Positions 35,062-43,230 of a stretch of 64,000 bases of DNA are shown one piece after another (position 1 is the first letter of the stretch; each line of letters starts with the position of its first letter). The stretch lies in the NCBI GenBank assembly GCA_017650045.1, contig JAGCFP010000024.1, positions 1 to 64,000 of the forward strand. The letters run 5' to 3'. The DNA comes from Bacteroidaceae bacterium. GTDB taxonomy: Bacteria; Bacteroidota; Bacteroidia; Bacteroidales; Bacteroidaceae. A program made the position numbers and the translations under genes. The notes under the pieces were generated by a model. It did not search any database and was not told where the DNA came from. It saw only the letters and a program-made list of their open reading frames with translations.

Positions 35062-36315
35062 TCAGATTCGCTTAGAAGTTACATCCTTCTCGTATTGTTG
35101 TACTTCAGGAATGAAGGCTTCACCTACAGGCACCCCGTTCTTTAGATTGAAGTAGTCATAAACCGCACCGAATGGAAGCGACTTAGCTTCTTCTAACAAA
35201 GCCAAACGCTCGAAGTTCTGACCGTTGTCTTCATACTCACGCAACTTAACCAGTGGTTCCAATAATGCCTGAAGCAAGCATTTCTGCGTAGCACGTACAC
35301 CCACGATATAAGCACCGATACGATTGATGCTGGCATCGAAATAGTCGAGACCAATGTGTGCACGATTCAGGGCATCCGCACGAATCAATTCCTTAAAGAG
35401 GTCGAGTGTCTGATCATTCATGATCGTTACATGATCAGAATCCCAACGCACTGGACGACTCACATGAAGCATCAGTTCTGGCACGAAAAGAAGCAGTGAA
35501 GCTACCATATCGCTCACGTTCTCCGTCTGTTCATAGTGACCTGTATCCAAGGTGTACATCAACTTACGGGTAGCACAGTATCCAGCCACAAAGTCGTGTG
35601 AACCTACCGTATAACTTTCCAGTCCAATACCAAACAATTTCGCTTCCAGACAAGCCTTCATGTATGGAAGGTTTTCTGCCAAAATCTCATCCAAAGAAGC
35701 TGCAAAGATCTCACGATAGCGCTTGCGTTCCACCGTAAGGTCCTTGCTTCCATCATGTACCCAGATGTTCATTATGCTAGGGTCACCTTGTGCTTCACCC
35801 ATAGCATTGGCAATGCGACGACAGCGCTTTGTATGCTCAATCCAGAAGTCGCGTATACCCTTATCAGGATTTGAAAGCGTTAAATCTCCACTCTTCGGAT
35901 GTGAGAAACTGGTACTATTGAAATCAAGTTTCAGTCCGTTAGCCTTCGCCCACTCAATCCAACCTTGAAAATGCTTAATCTCCACCTGGTCACGATCTAC
36001 GAACTTACCACCAAACTCTCCGTAAGTTTCATGCAGATTCAAGCGATAGGTTCCTGCAAGGAGCGACTTTACCTTCAGTACATCCTGACGCAATTCATCA
36101 ATATTTCGAGCTTTACCAGGGTAGTTGCCTGTAGTCTGGATACCACCAGAGGCAGCAGCTCCGCTCTCGAAGCCCACCACATCATCGGCTTGCCAACAAT
36201 GCAAGGATATTGGGGTCTGTTCCAACAGACTTACAGCCTTGTCAGTATCCACGCCTATTGCGGCATAACGCTCTTTTGCAATCTCATACGCTTTCTTGAT
36301 CTGTTCTTCTTTCAT
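35062..36315 (-). CDS. rhaA: L-rhamnose isomerase
   Basis: Converts L-rhamnose to L-rhamnulose; metal-dependent TIM-barrel enzyme in the cytosol. The 417-residue product has SLHCWQADDVVGFE, TYGEFGGKFVDRD, LKLDFNSTSFSHPKSGDLTLS and SRPVRWDSDHVTIMND, all conserved in RhaA. An in-frame ATG two codons upstream (36321) is also possible. It lies 62 nt after rhaB and 1 nt before rhaT. Confidence 0.96.
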   Translation of the reverse strand: MKEEQIKKAYEIAKERYAAIGVDTDKAVSLLEQTPISLHCWQADDVVGFESGAAASGGIQTTGNYPGKARNIDELRQDVLKVKSLLAGTYRLNLHETYGEFGGKFVDRDQVEIKHFQGWIEWAKANGLKLDFNSTSFSHPKSGDLTLSNPDKGIRDFWIEHTKRCRRIANAMGEAQGDPSIMNIWVHDGSKDLTVERKRYREIFAASLDEILAENLPYMKACLEAKLFGIGLESYTVGSHDFVAGYCATRKLMYTLDTGHYEQTENVSDMVASLLLFVPELMLHVSRPVRWDSDHVTIMNDQTLDLFKELIRADALNRAHIGLDYFDASINRIGAYIVGVRATQKCLLQALLEPLVKLREYEDNGQNFERLALLEEAKSLPFGAVYDYFNLKNGVPVGEAFIPEVQQYEKDVTSKRI

Positions 36316-36377
36316 AATCATTCATATTTAAGTTAAACTTTTGTTTGTCTGGCAGATTGATCATGTTTATGTGGGCT

Positions 36378-37826
36378 TTATTTCAATCTTTCCAAAACCA
36401 CGTTCCAACTCTCCGTAAACTGCGGATTATAGGTACTGAGTGGAATGCTGTCATGTATCATCCGACGCATAGACTTTACATCCTTCGCCATTCCTGCAGC
36501 AATGGCTTGGATCATTACATTTCCTATGGCTGTAGCCTCCACGGGACCAGCTATCACAGGAATACCAATGGCATTTGCAGTCCATTGGTTGAGCATTTCA
36601 TTACGACTTCCACCTCCAATGATGTGAAGACACTCGAAACGGGTATTGGTAAGTGCACGCAATTTATCGAGTACCTGACGATAGCGCAATGCCAGACTCT
36701 CATAGATGCAACGCACTACCTGTCCGCGGGTTTCAGGAATCTTCTCCCCATGCTGACGACAATACTCCTTGATGGTTTCTTCCATATCAGCAGGATTAGA
36801 GAACATAGAATCATCTGGGTTGATGATGCTACGGAATGGTTCTGCCTCACGAGCCTCCGCATTGATGTCATCGTACGAAGCATCCCCCCACTTTAAGCGG
36901 CAACGCTCCAAAAGCCACATGCCGCAGATATTTTTCAAGACACGTATGGTACGCTCTACACCTCCCTCATTGGTAAAGTTGAGAGCTTCAGCATCGGCAT
37001 TGATAATGGGTTGCGGACTTTCCACGCCCATCAGACTCCAAGTACCACTGCTCAAATAAGCAAAATCCTTCAAGGTAGCTGGAACAGCTGCAACAGCAGA
37101 AGCCGTGTCATGTCCTGCAACGGCTACTACTGGGATAGGACCTAAGCCCGTAAGTTCCTGTACCTCTTTTGTAAGTTTTCCTATGGTTTGACCAGGATAA
37201 ACAAACTTTCCAAAGTTTCGTTCCTCCAGTCCCACAGCCATCAACAGTTCTATTTCAAACTTACGGGTACGGGCATTTATCAGTTGGGAAGTACTTGCTA
37301 CTGTATATTCGCATACTTTTTCGCCAGTAAGCAGATAACTCAGTGCATCGGGGATAAAGAGAATCTTATCCACCATCTCCAAAGCACTGTCATACTTCCT
37401 GCGCAGTACATCTATTTGGAAAAGCGTGTTAAAGTTCATTACCTGAATGCCCGTCAGATTATATACTCGGCTACGGGGAACCTTAGCAAAGAAGGAACGA
37501 GGGGCATTCTCTGTCTGTGGATCACGGTATGAATAAGGCAGGCGCAGGAAATGACCATCACGGGCGAGCATGACGAAATCACATCCCCAAGTATCGATAC
37601 CGATAGATACAATCTCCGTATCCTTACGTTGAGCAGCGATCTTCAATCCTTCCAGAATATTTCTGTAAAGCTCGTAAATATCCCAATAATAGTGCCCCCT
37701 GACCTGAATCAGATGATTGGGAAAGCGGTTCAAAACAATCTGCTCCATCCCCTTTTCCGTGAATGTAGCAAGAAGAGTACGGCCACTGGTTGCTCCCAAA
37801 TCGACAGCAAAAAAACTCTTTTTCAT
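36378..37826 (-). CDS. rhaB: Rhamnulokinase
   Basis: Phosphorylates L-rhamnulose at C1. The 482-residue FGGY-family kinase has the phosphate-1 motif AVDLGATSGRTLL, the DTWGCDFVML substrate region, VAGHDTASAVAAVP, and the adenosine loop IIGGGSRNEMLNQW. First gene of the rhaB-rhaA-rhaT-rhaD operon. A possible -7 (TATTTTTG, 37855-37848 on the minus strand) lies 22 nt before the ATG. No AraC-type rhamnose regulator is encoded in this window, so control must come from elsewhere. Confidence 0.96.
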   Translation of the reverse strand: MKKSFFAVDLGATSGRTLLATFTEKGMEQIVLNRFPNHLIQVRGHYYWDIYELYRNILEGLKIAAQRKDTEIVSIGIDTWGCDFVMLARDGHFLRLPYSYRDPQTENAPRSFFAKVPRSRVYNLTGIQVMNFNTLFQIDVLRRKYDSALEMVDKILFIPDALSYLLTGEKVCEYTVASTSQLINARTRKFEIELLMAVGLEERNFGKFVYPGQTIGKLTKEVQELTGLGPIPVVAVAGHDTASAVAAVPATLKDFAYLSSGTWSLMGVESPQPIINADAEALNFTNEGGVERTIRVLKNICGMWLLERCRLKWGDASYDDINAEAREAEPFRSIINPDDSMFSNPADMEETIKEYCRQHGEKIPETRGQVVRCIYESLALRYRQVLDKLRALTNTRFECLHIIGGGSRNEMLNQWTANAIGIPVIAGPVEATAIGNVMIQAIAAGMAKDVKSMRRMIHDSIPLSTYNPQFTESWNVVLERLK

Positions 37827-37913
37827 ATTTAATTACTAATTTGTGCCCAAAAATAATAAAAATATAAGAAAATAGAAAACTATAGGAAACAGAAAAAAAG
37901 AAGAAAAGCATTT

Positions 37914-38040
37914 TGCATATTTATGCATTTATTGCACGTATATTATCTTTTGTTGATTTTTCAGTAAAATTTCGCACAAAATTGCATATTATTTCAGAAA
38001 TTGTTGTATTTTTGCCTCGCTTTTGGAATAAATATGCAAT
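37914..38040 (+). promoter_or_regulatory. argR promoter with ARG-box-like palindromes
   Basis: A -7 element TATTTTTG (38007-38014) is flanked by three AT-rich palindromic sites: TGCATATTTATGCA (37914-37927), TGCATATTATTTCA (37984-37997) over the -33 region, and GAATAAATATGCAAT (38026-38040) just before the ATG. They resemble the 18-bp ARG box recognised by ArgR hexamers, so the arginine operon is probably autoregulated and repressed by arginine. Confidence 0.65.
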
Positions 38041-38041
38041 T

Positions 38042-38515
38042 ATGAAGAAAAAAACAAGTCGATTAGACACCATTAAAATGCTGGTCTCCAGTCAGGAGAT
38101 AGGCTCTCAGGAAGAGCTGCTGAACGCCTTGTGGAAGGAAGGATTCAACCTTACGCAAGCAACCCTCTCACGCGACCTGAAGCAACTCAAAGTCGCGAAG
38201 GCCACCAACTCATCAGGCAAATATGTTTACGTTCTGCCTAATGACATCATGTATCATCGACAGACAAGTGAAAAGAAAGTGGGGAAGATGATGATGCACT
38301 CAGGATTCATCTCACTGACATTCTCGAAGAACCTCGCGGTGATACGTACCCGACCCGGGTATGCCAGCAGTATTGCCTACGATATCGACAATGAGAATTA
38401 CCCTGGTATTTTGGGAACCATTGCCGGTGATGACACTATCTTACTGATATTGGCCGAAGATGAAACCAGAACCAGTATCCGATCTTTCTTGAAAAGAGTG
38501 ATTCCGGATGCTTAA
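38042..38515 (+). CDS. argR: Arginine repressor ArgR
   Basis: DNA-binding regulator of arginine metabolism; arginine promotes hexamer formation. The 157-residue product has an N-terminal winged-helix domain (SRLDTIKMLVSSQEIGSQEELLNAL, then TQATLSRDLKQLKVAKA recognition helix) and the C-terminal arginine-binding domain (PGYASSIAYDIDN and GTIAGDDTILLIL with the GDDT motif). It heads the arginine operon and is preceded by ARG-box-like palindromes. The start at 38042 gives normal ArgR length; the frame is open further upstream without meaning. Confidence 0.95.
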   Translation: MKKKTSRLDTIKMLVSSQEIGSQEELLNALWKEGFNLTQATLSRDLKQLKVAKATNSSGKYVYVLPNDIMYHRQTSEKKVGKMMMHSGFISLTFSKNLAVIRTRPGYASSIAYDIDNENYPGILGTIAGDDTILLILAEDETRTSIRSFLKRVIPDA

Positions 38516-38539
38516 TATAAGACTTTAACTAACTAAGAA

Positions 38540-39097
38540 ATGGAAGAAAGAAAAATTGACGTCATGGTGGCAGATGCCAGCCATGAGGTGTATGTAGATA
38601 CCATACTCAAAACTATCAGTGATGCAGCAAAGGTACGTGGAACGGGTATTGCAGAACGTACCCATGAGTATGTGGCAACAAAAATAAAGGAAGGGAAAGC
38701 CGTCATCGCTCTTTGTGGAGATGACTTCGTGGGATTCTCTTATATTGAAAGTTGGGGCAACAAGCAGTTTGTGGCAACTTCTGGTCTTATCGTTCATCCT
38801 AACTACCGTGGTTTAGGGGTTTCTAAGCGCATCAAGGCTGCTACTTTCCGTTTGGCTCGATTGCGTTGGCCTTGGGCAAAGATCTTCAGTCTCACCAGTG
38901 GTGGTGCTGTGATGAAGATGAATACCGAATTGGGGTATGTGCCTGTGCCTTTCGTGGAGTTGACTGATGATGATGCTTTCTGGAAAGGGTGTGAGGGCTG
39001 CGTAAACCATCATATCCTGATGGAAAAAGAGCGCAAGTTCTGCATCTGCACCGCAATGCTTTATGACCCTGCTAAACATCCGGAAGATAGACTTTGA
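38540..39097 (+). CDS. GNAT acyltransferase of the arginine operon, candidate acylglutamate synthase
   Basis: A 185-residue acyltransferase with the acyl-CoA-binding motif LIVHPNYRGLGVSKRIKAATF (R-G-x-G-x-S) about residue 97, and Cys-rich end KFCICTAMLYDP. It sits between argR and argG in a tight operon. Bacteroidetes lack the usual long ArgA and make arginine via N-succinylated intermediates in Bacteroides fragilis, so this enzyme plausibly acylates glutamate at the first step. That is inference from position and family; no experiment is implied for this organism. Confidence 0.82.
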   Translation: MEERKIDVMVADASHEVYVDTILKTISDAAKVRGTGIAERTHEYVATKIKEGKAVIALCGDDFVGFSYIESWGNKQFVATSGLIVHPNYRGLGVSKRIKAATFRLARLRWPWAKIFSLTSGGAVMKMNTELGYVPVPFVELTDDDAFWKGCEGCVNHHILMEKERKFCICTAMLYDPAKHPEDRL

Positions 39098-39125
39098 ACA
39101 TTAAAAAAACATTAGATTATAATAT

Positions 39126-40325
39126 ATGGAAAAGAAGAAAGTGGTAGTAGCCTTTAGTGGTGGATTGGATACCTCATTTACCGTAATGTATCTGGCCAAA
39201 GAGAAAGGTTACGAAGTATATGCAGCCAGTGCCAATACTGGCGGTTTCAGTGAAGAACAACTGAAGAAGAATGAAGAAAATGCCTATAAGTTGGGCGCAG
39301 TGAAATATGTCACCCTCGACGTGACGCGTGAATACTACGAAAAGAGTCTGAAGTACATGGTCTATGGCAATGTGCTGCGTAATGGTACCTACCCCATCTC
39401 TGTAAGTTCCGAACGTATCTTCCAGGCTTTAGCCATTGCACGCTATGCCAATGAGATTGGAGCAGATGCCATTGCACACGGTTCCACAGGAGCAGGTAAT
39501 GACCAAGTACGCTTTGACATGACCTTCCTGGTGATGGCACCTGGAAAAGAAATCATTACCCTGACACGTGACATGGCTCTAAGCCGTCAGGAAGAGATTG
39601 ACTACCTAAATAAGAACGGATTCCCAGCCGACTTTGCCAAACTGAAGTATTCATATAATGTGGGACTTTGGGGTACATCTATCTGCGGTGGAGAGATTCT
39701 GGACTCTGCACAGGGACTGCCAGAGAGTGCTTATTTGAAGCATGCCACTAAGACTGGTTCAGAACTACTGCGCCTGACGTTTAAGGAAGGAGAATTGAAG
39801 GCTGTGAATGATGTGGAGTATGACGACCCCATCAAGGCTATCCAGAAGGTGGAAGAAATAGGTGCTGCCTATGCCATCGGACGCGACATGCATGTGGGTG
39901 ACACCATCATAGGCATCAAGGGACGTGTGGGCTTCGAGGCTGCAGCTCCTATGCTTATCATCGGTGCGCACCGTTTCTTGGAAAAATACACGCTGAGCAA
40001 GTGGCAACAATACTGGAAAGACCAGGTAGCCAATTGGTATGGAATGTTCCTGCATGAGAGTGAGTACTTGGAACCAGTGATGCGCGACATTGAAGCTATG
40101 CTTACCAGCTCACAACGTAATGTCAACGGAACGGCAATCCTGGAGCTTCGTCCATTGTCGTTCTCAACCGTAGGTGTGGAGAGTGAAGACGACCTCGTGA
40201 AGAATAAGTTCGGTGAATACGGAGAAATGCAGAAGGGTTGGACAGCCGAGGATGCCAAGGGTTTCATCAAGGTAACCTCCACAGCCCTGCGTGCCTATTA
40301 TGCTAACCACAAGGAGGAATTATGA
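39126..40325 (+). CDS. argG: Argininosuccinate synthase
   Basis: ATP-dependent ligation of citrulline and aspartate to argininosuccinate. The 399-residue protein begins with the PP-loop VVVAFSGGLDTSFTVMYLAKEKGYEV and contains AHGSTGAGNDQVRFD and YNVGLWGTSICGGE, conserved in ArgG. It lies 28 nt after the GNAT gene and overlaps argC by 4 nt. The partner argH is separate, at 56049-57389. Confidence 0.96.
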   Translation: MEKKKVVVAFSGGLDTSFTVMYLAKEKGYEVYAASANTGGFSEEQLKKNEENAYKLGAVKYVTLDVTREYYEKSLKYMVYGNVLRNGTYPISVSSERIFQALAIARYANEIGADAIAHGSTGAGNDQVRFDMTFLVMAPGKEIITLTRDMALSRQEEIDYLNKNGFPADFAKLKYSYNVGLWGTSICGGEILDSAQGLPESAYLKHATKTGSELLRLTFKEGELKAVNDVEYDDPIKAIQKVEEIGAAYAIGRDMHVGDTIIGIKGRVGFEAAAPMLIIGAHRFLEKYTLSKWQQYWKDQVANWYGMFLHESEYLEPVMRDIEAMLTSSQRNVNGTAILELRPLSFSTVGVESEDDLVKNKFGEYGEMQKGWTAEDAKGFIKVTSTALRAYYANHKEEL

Positions 40326-41290
40326 TAAAAGTTGGAATCATAGGAGGTGCAGGCTATACTGCAGGCGAACTGATCAGATTGTTGATCAACCACCCAGATG
40401 TAGAGATCGCATTCATAAACAGTACAAGTAATGCAGGAAACCTCATTGCCGATATTCATGAAGGACTCTATGGAGAGACCGACCTTCGTTTTACCGACCA
40501 ATTACCGTTGGATCAGATCGATGTACTCTTTTTCTGCACAGCACATGGGGATACCAAGAAGTTCATTGAGAGTCATGAGATTCCCGAAACATTGAGAATC
40601 ATCGACCTCTCCCAAGACTATCGTTTGAAAGCAGAGGGGAACGACTTTGTTTATGGACTTCCAGAACTGAACAGACGCGCTACGTGTAAAGCTTTGCACG
40701 TAGCCAATCCAGGATGCTTTGCTACTGCCATACAATTGGCTATACTCCCTCTGGCCAGAAATCAGGTGCTGAACGGTCCTATCTCCGTCAATGCCATCAC
40801 AGGCAGCACTGGAGCAGGCGTGAAGCCAAGTGCCACTAGCCATTTCAGCTGGCGTGACAACAACCTGAGTGTTTACAAGGTGTTCCAGCACCAGCATCTG
40901 TTGGAAATTCGACAGTCGATTCAACAATTGCAACCCGACTTCACAGGAGATATCGACTTCATTCCTTACCGTGGTGGATTCCCTCGTGGCATCTTTGCCA
41001 CTGCAGTGGTACATAGTAAACTGCCCATTGAGGAGATTATGAAGATGTATCAGGTCTATTATGACGACGACTCATTCACACATGTGGTGGAGCGTAACAT
41101 CGACCTGAAACAAGTGGTGAATACCAACAAGTGCCTGATACATCTGGAGAAATATGAGGATAAACTGGTGGTTATTTCTTGCATCGACAATTTGTTGAAA
41201 GGTGCCAGTGGTACTGCCGTGCACAACATGAATCTGATGTTCGGACTCGAAGAGACCACAGGACTGAGGTTGAAACCAAGTGCTTTTTAA
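40322..41290 (+). CDS. argC: N-acyl-gamma-glutamyl-phosphate reductase
   Basis: NADPH-dependent reduction of acylglutamyl phosphate to the semialdehyde. The 322-residue product has the Rossmann loop GIIGGAGYTAGELIRLL, the catalytic Cys in VANPGCFATAIQL, GSTGAGVKPS and the His-containing HVVERNIDL region. In Bacteroides the acyl group may be succinyl rather than acetyl; sequence alone does not decide. ATG overlaps the argG stop. Confidence 0.95.
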   Translation: MIKVGIIGGAGYTAGELIRLLINHPDVEIAFINSTSNAGNLIADIHEGLYGETDLRFTDQLPLDQIDVLFFCTAHGDTKKFIESHEIPETLRIIDLSQDYRLKAEGNDFVYGLPELNRRATCKALHVANPGCFATAIQLAILPLARNQVLNGPISVNAITGSTGAGVKPSATSHFSWRDNNLSVYKVFQHQHLLEIRQSIQQLQPDFTGDIDFIPYRGGFPRGIFATAVVHSKLPIEEIMKMYQVYYDDDSFTHVVERNIDLKQVVNTNKCLIHLEKYEDKLVVISCIDNLLKGASGTAVHNMNLMFGLEETTGLRLKPSAF

Positions 41291-41313
41291 ATTGAAAATT
41301 AAGAATTAAGACT

Positions 41314-42441
41314 ATGAAACTTTTCGACGTATATCCCCTTTTTGATATTAACATCGTCAAAGGAAAAGGATGTCACGTATGGGACGATCAGGGTACGGAG
41401 TACCTGGATCTGTACGGAGGCCATGCCGTGATTTCCATAGGGCATTGCCATCCCCACTACGTGGAAATGATGACCAAGCAACTGAACACATTGGGATTCT
41501 ATTCCAACTCCGTCATCAACCGTTTGCAACAGCAAGTTGCCACACGCTTGGGCAAGATTTCTGGGTACGAAGACTACGCCCTTTTCCTTATTAATAGTGG
41601 CGCAGAAGCTAATGAGAATGCCTTGAAGTTGGCCTCATTCCACAACGGACGCACCCGCGTGCTTTCTGCACAGAAAGCGTTCCATGGGCGTACGTCACTG
41701 GCTGTGGAGGTGACCAACAATCCTAAGATCATTGCTCCTATCAATGATGCAGGACATGTGACCTACCTGCCTCTAAACGACCTTCCTGCTTGGGAAGAGG
41801 AGTTGGCTAAGGGCGATGTGTGTGCTGTGATCTTGGAGTGCATCCAAGGCGTAGGTGGCATCAAGATGGTGACCAAGGAATTTGCACAGGGCTTGTCCCG
41901 TGCTTGTAAGAAGTACGGAACCATTCTTATCTGCGACGAGATCCAATGTGGCTATGGTCGAAGTGGAAAGTTCTTTGCCCATCAATGGCTGGAAATCGAG
42001 CCCGACCTTATCACGGTGGCGAAAGGCATCGGCAATGGCTTCCCTATGGCAGGACTGCTTATCAGTCCGATGTTTACGCCCATCTACGGTCAGTTAGGCA
42101 CTACTTTCGGAGGTAATCACTTGGCCTGTACAGCAGCGCTTGCAGTGATGGATGTGATAGAGCAAGAAGGACTGGTGGAGAATGCCCATGAGGTGGGTTC
42201 CTACTTGTTGAACGAGCTTGGCAGCATGAAAGGCATCAAGGAAGTACGTGGACGTGGCCTGATGATTGGCATGGAATTCGAGGAGCCCATCAAGGAATTA
42301 CGTCTGAAGTTGCTGAAAGAGCAGCACGTCTTCACGGGCGTGAGTGGTACGAATGTTATCCGCCTGTTGCCTCCACTCTGCCTCACGAAGGCACAAGCCA
42401 ACCAATTCTTAGAACGTTTTACTAAAATCATATCCGTATGA
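41314..42441 (+). CDS. argD: Acylornithine aminotransferase
   Basis: PLP enzyme that transaminates the acylglutamate semialdehyde to acylornithine. The 375-residue class III aminotransferase has INSGAEANENALKLA, the carbonyl-stacking region FHGRTSLAVEV, CDEIQCGYGRSGKFFAHQ, and the PLP lysine in TVAKGIGNGFPM. It overlaps proC by 4 nt. Confidence 0.95.
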   Translation: MKLFDVYPLFDINIVKGKGCHVWDDQGTEYLDLYGGHAVISIGHCHPHYVEMMTKQLNTLGFYSNSVINRLQQQVATRLGKISGYEDYALFLINSGAEANENALKLASFHNGRTRVLSAQKAFHGRTSLAVEVTNNPKIIAPINDAGHVTYLPLNDLPAWEEELAKGDVCAVILECIQGVGGIKMVTKEFAQGLSRACKKYGTILICDEIQCGYGRSGKFFAHQWLEIEPDLITVAKGIGNGFPMAGLLISPMFTPIYGQLGTTFGGNHLACTAALAVMDVIEQEGLVENAHEVGSYLLNELGSMKGIKEVRGRGLMIGMEFEEPIKELRLKLLKEQHVFTGVSGTNVIRLLPPLCLTKAQANQFLERFTKIISV

Positions 42442-43211
42442 AACTTGCAATCATAGGTGTAGGAAACATGGGAGGTGCCGTTTGCGAAGGCATGTTCCGC
42501 AAAGGGATGGATGCCCATTATCAAATCATGGCATCCGATGCTTCTATCGAGAAACTGGAGGCACTGAAAGCACAATATCCCAAACTGGAAATCACTACTG
42601 ACAACAAACAGGCTGCTAAGGATGCAGGCATCGTCATTGTGGCTGTAAAACCTTGGTTGGTAAAGCCTGTGGTAGAACAACTGCAAATGTCAGAGAATCA
42701 GATTTACGTTTCAATCGCTGCAGGGGTGGATTTTGCACAACTCGAAAGCATCACAGGTCTGAAGAATCAACCCATGTTCCGTGTGATTCCCAATACCGCC
42801 ATCAGTGATCAACAGAGCATGACGCTCATTTGCAAGTGCCACACTTCCCCTGAACAGGAAGCGCTGATCAACGAACTTTTTGGGTGCTTGGGACGCATCC
42901 TGATCATCCCTGAGAGCAAGATGGCTGCAGCGACGTCTATTTCTTCGTGTGGCATAGCGTATGTTTTCAAGTACATACAGGCCAGCATACAAGCAGGTAT
43001 CGAACTGGGACTCACCGTCCCGGAAGCCCGTCTGCTTACCTTGCAGACCCTCACTGGTGCCACTACCATCCTTAGCGAGCACGGAGAGCATCCTGCCACT
43101 GAAATCGAAAAAGTCTGCACCCCTGGTGGTATTACCATCAAAGGCATTAACCAGTTGGAACACGACGGGTTTACCTCTGCCGTGATTAATGCCATGAAAG
43201 CAAGTATGTAA
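42438..43211 (+). CDS. proC: Pyrroline-5-carboxylate reductase
   Basis: Reduces P5C to proline with NAD(P)H. The 257-residue protein has the N-terminal GVGNMGGAVCEGMF dinucleotide loop, VAVKPWLVKPVV, MFRVIPNTA and the C-terminal CTPGGITIKGINQLE signature. ATGA overlap with argD puts proline synthesis under the arginine operon, consistent with ornithine being close to both pathways. Confidence 0.95.
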   Translation: MKLAIIGVGNMGGAVCEGMFRKGMDAHYQIMASDASIEKLEALKAQYPKLEITTDNKQAAKDAGIVIVAVKPWLVKPVVEQLQMSENQIYVSIAAGVDFAQLESITGLKNQPMFRVIPNTAISDQQSMTLICKCHTSPEQEALINELFGCLGRILIIPESKMAAATSISSCGIAYVFKYIQASIQAGIELGLTVPEARLLTLQTLTGATTILSEHGEHPATEIEKVCTPGGITIKGINQLEHDGFTSAVINAMKASM

Positions 43212-43230
43212 AAAACTAAATACAACTATT

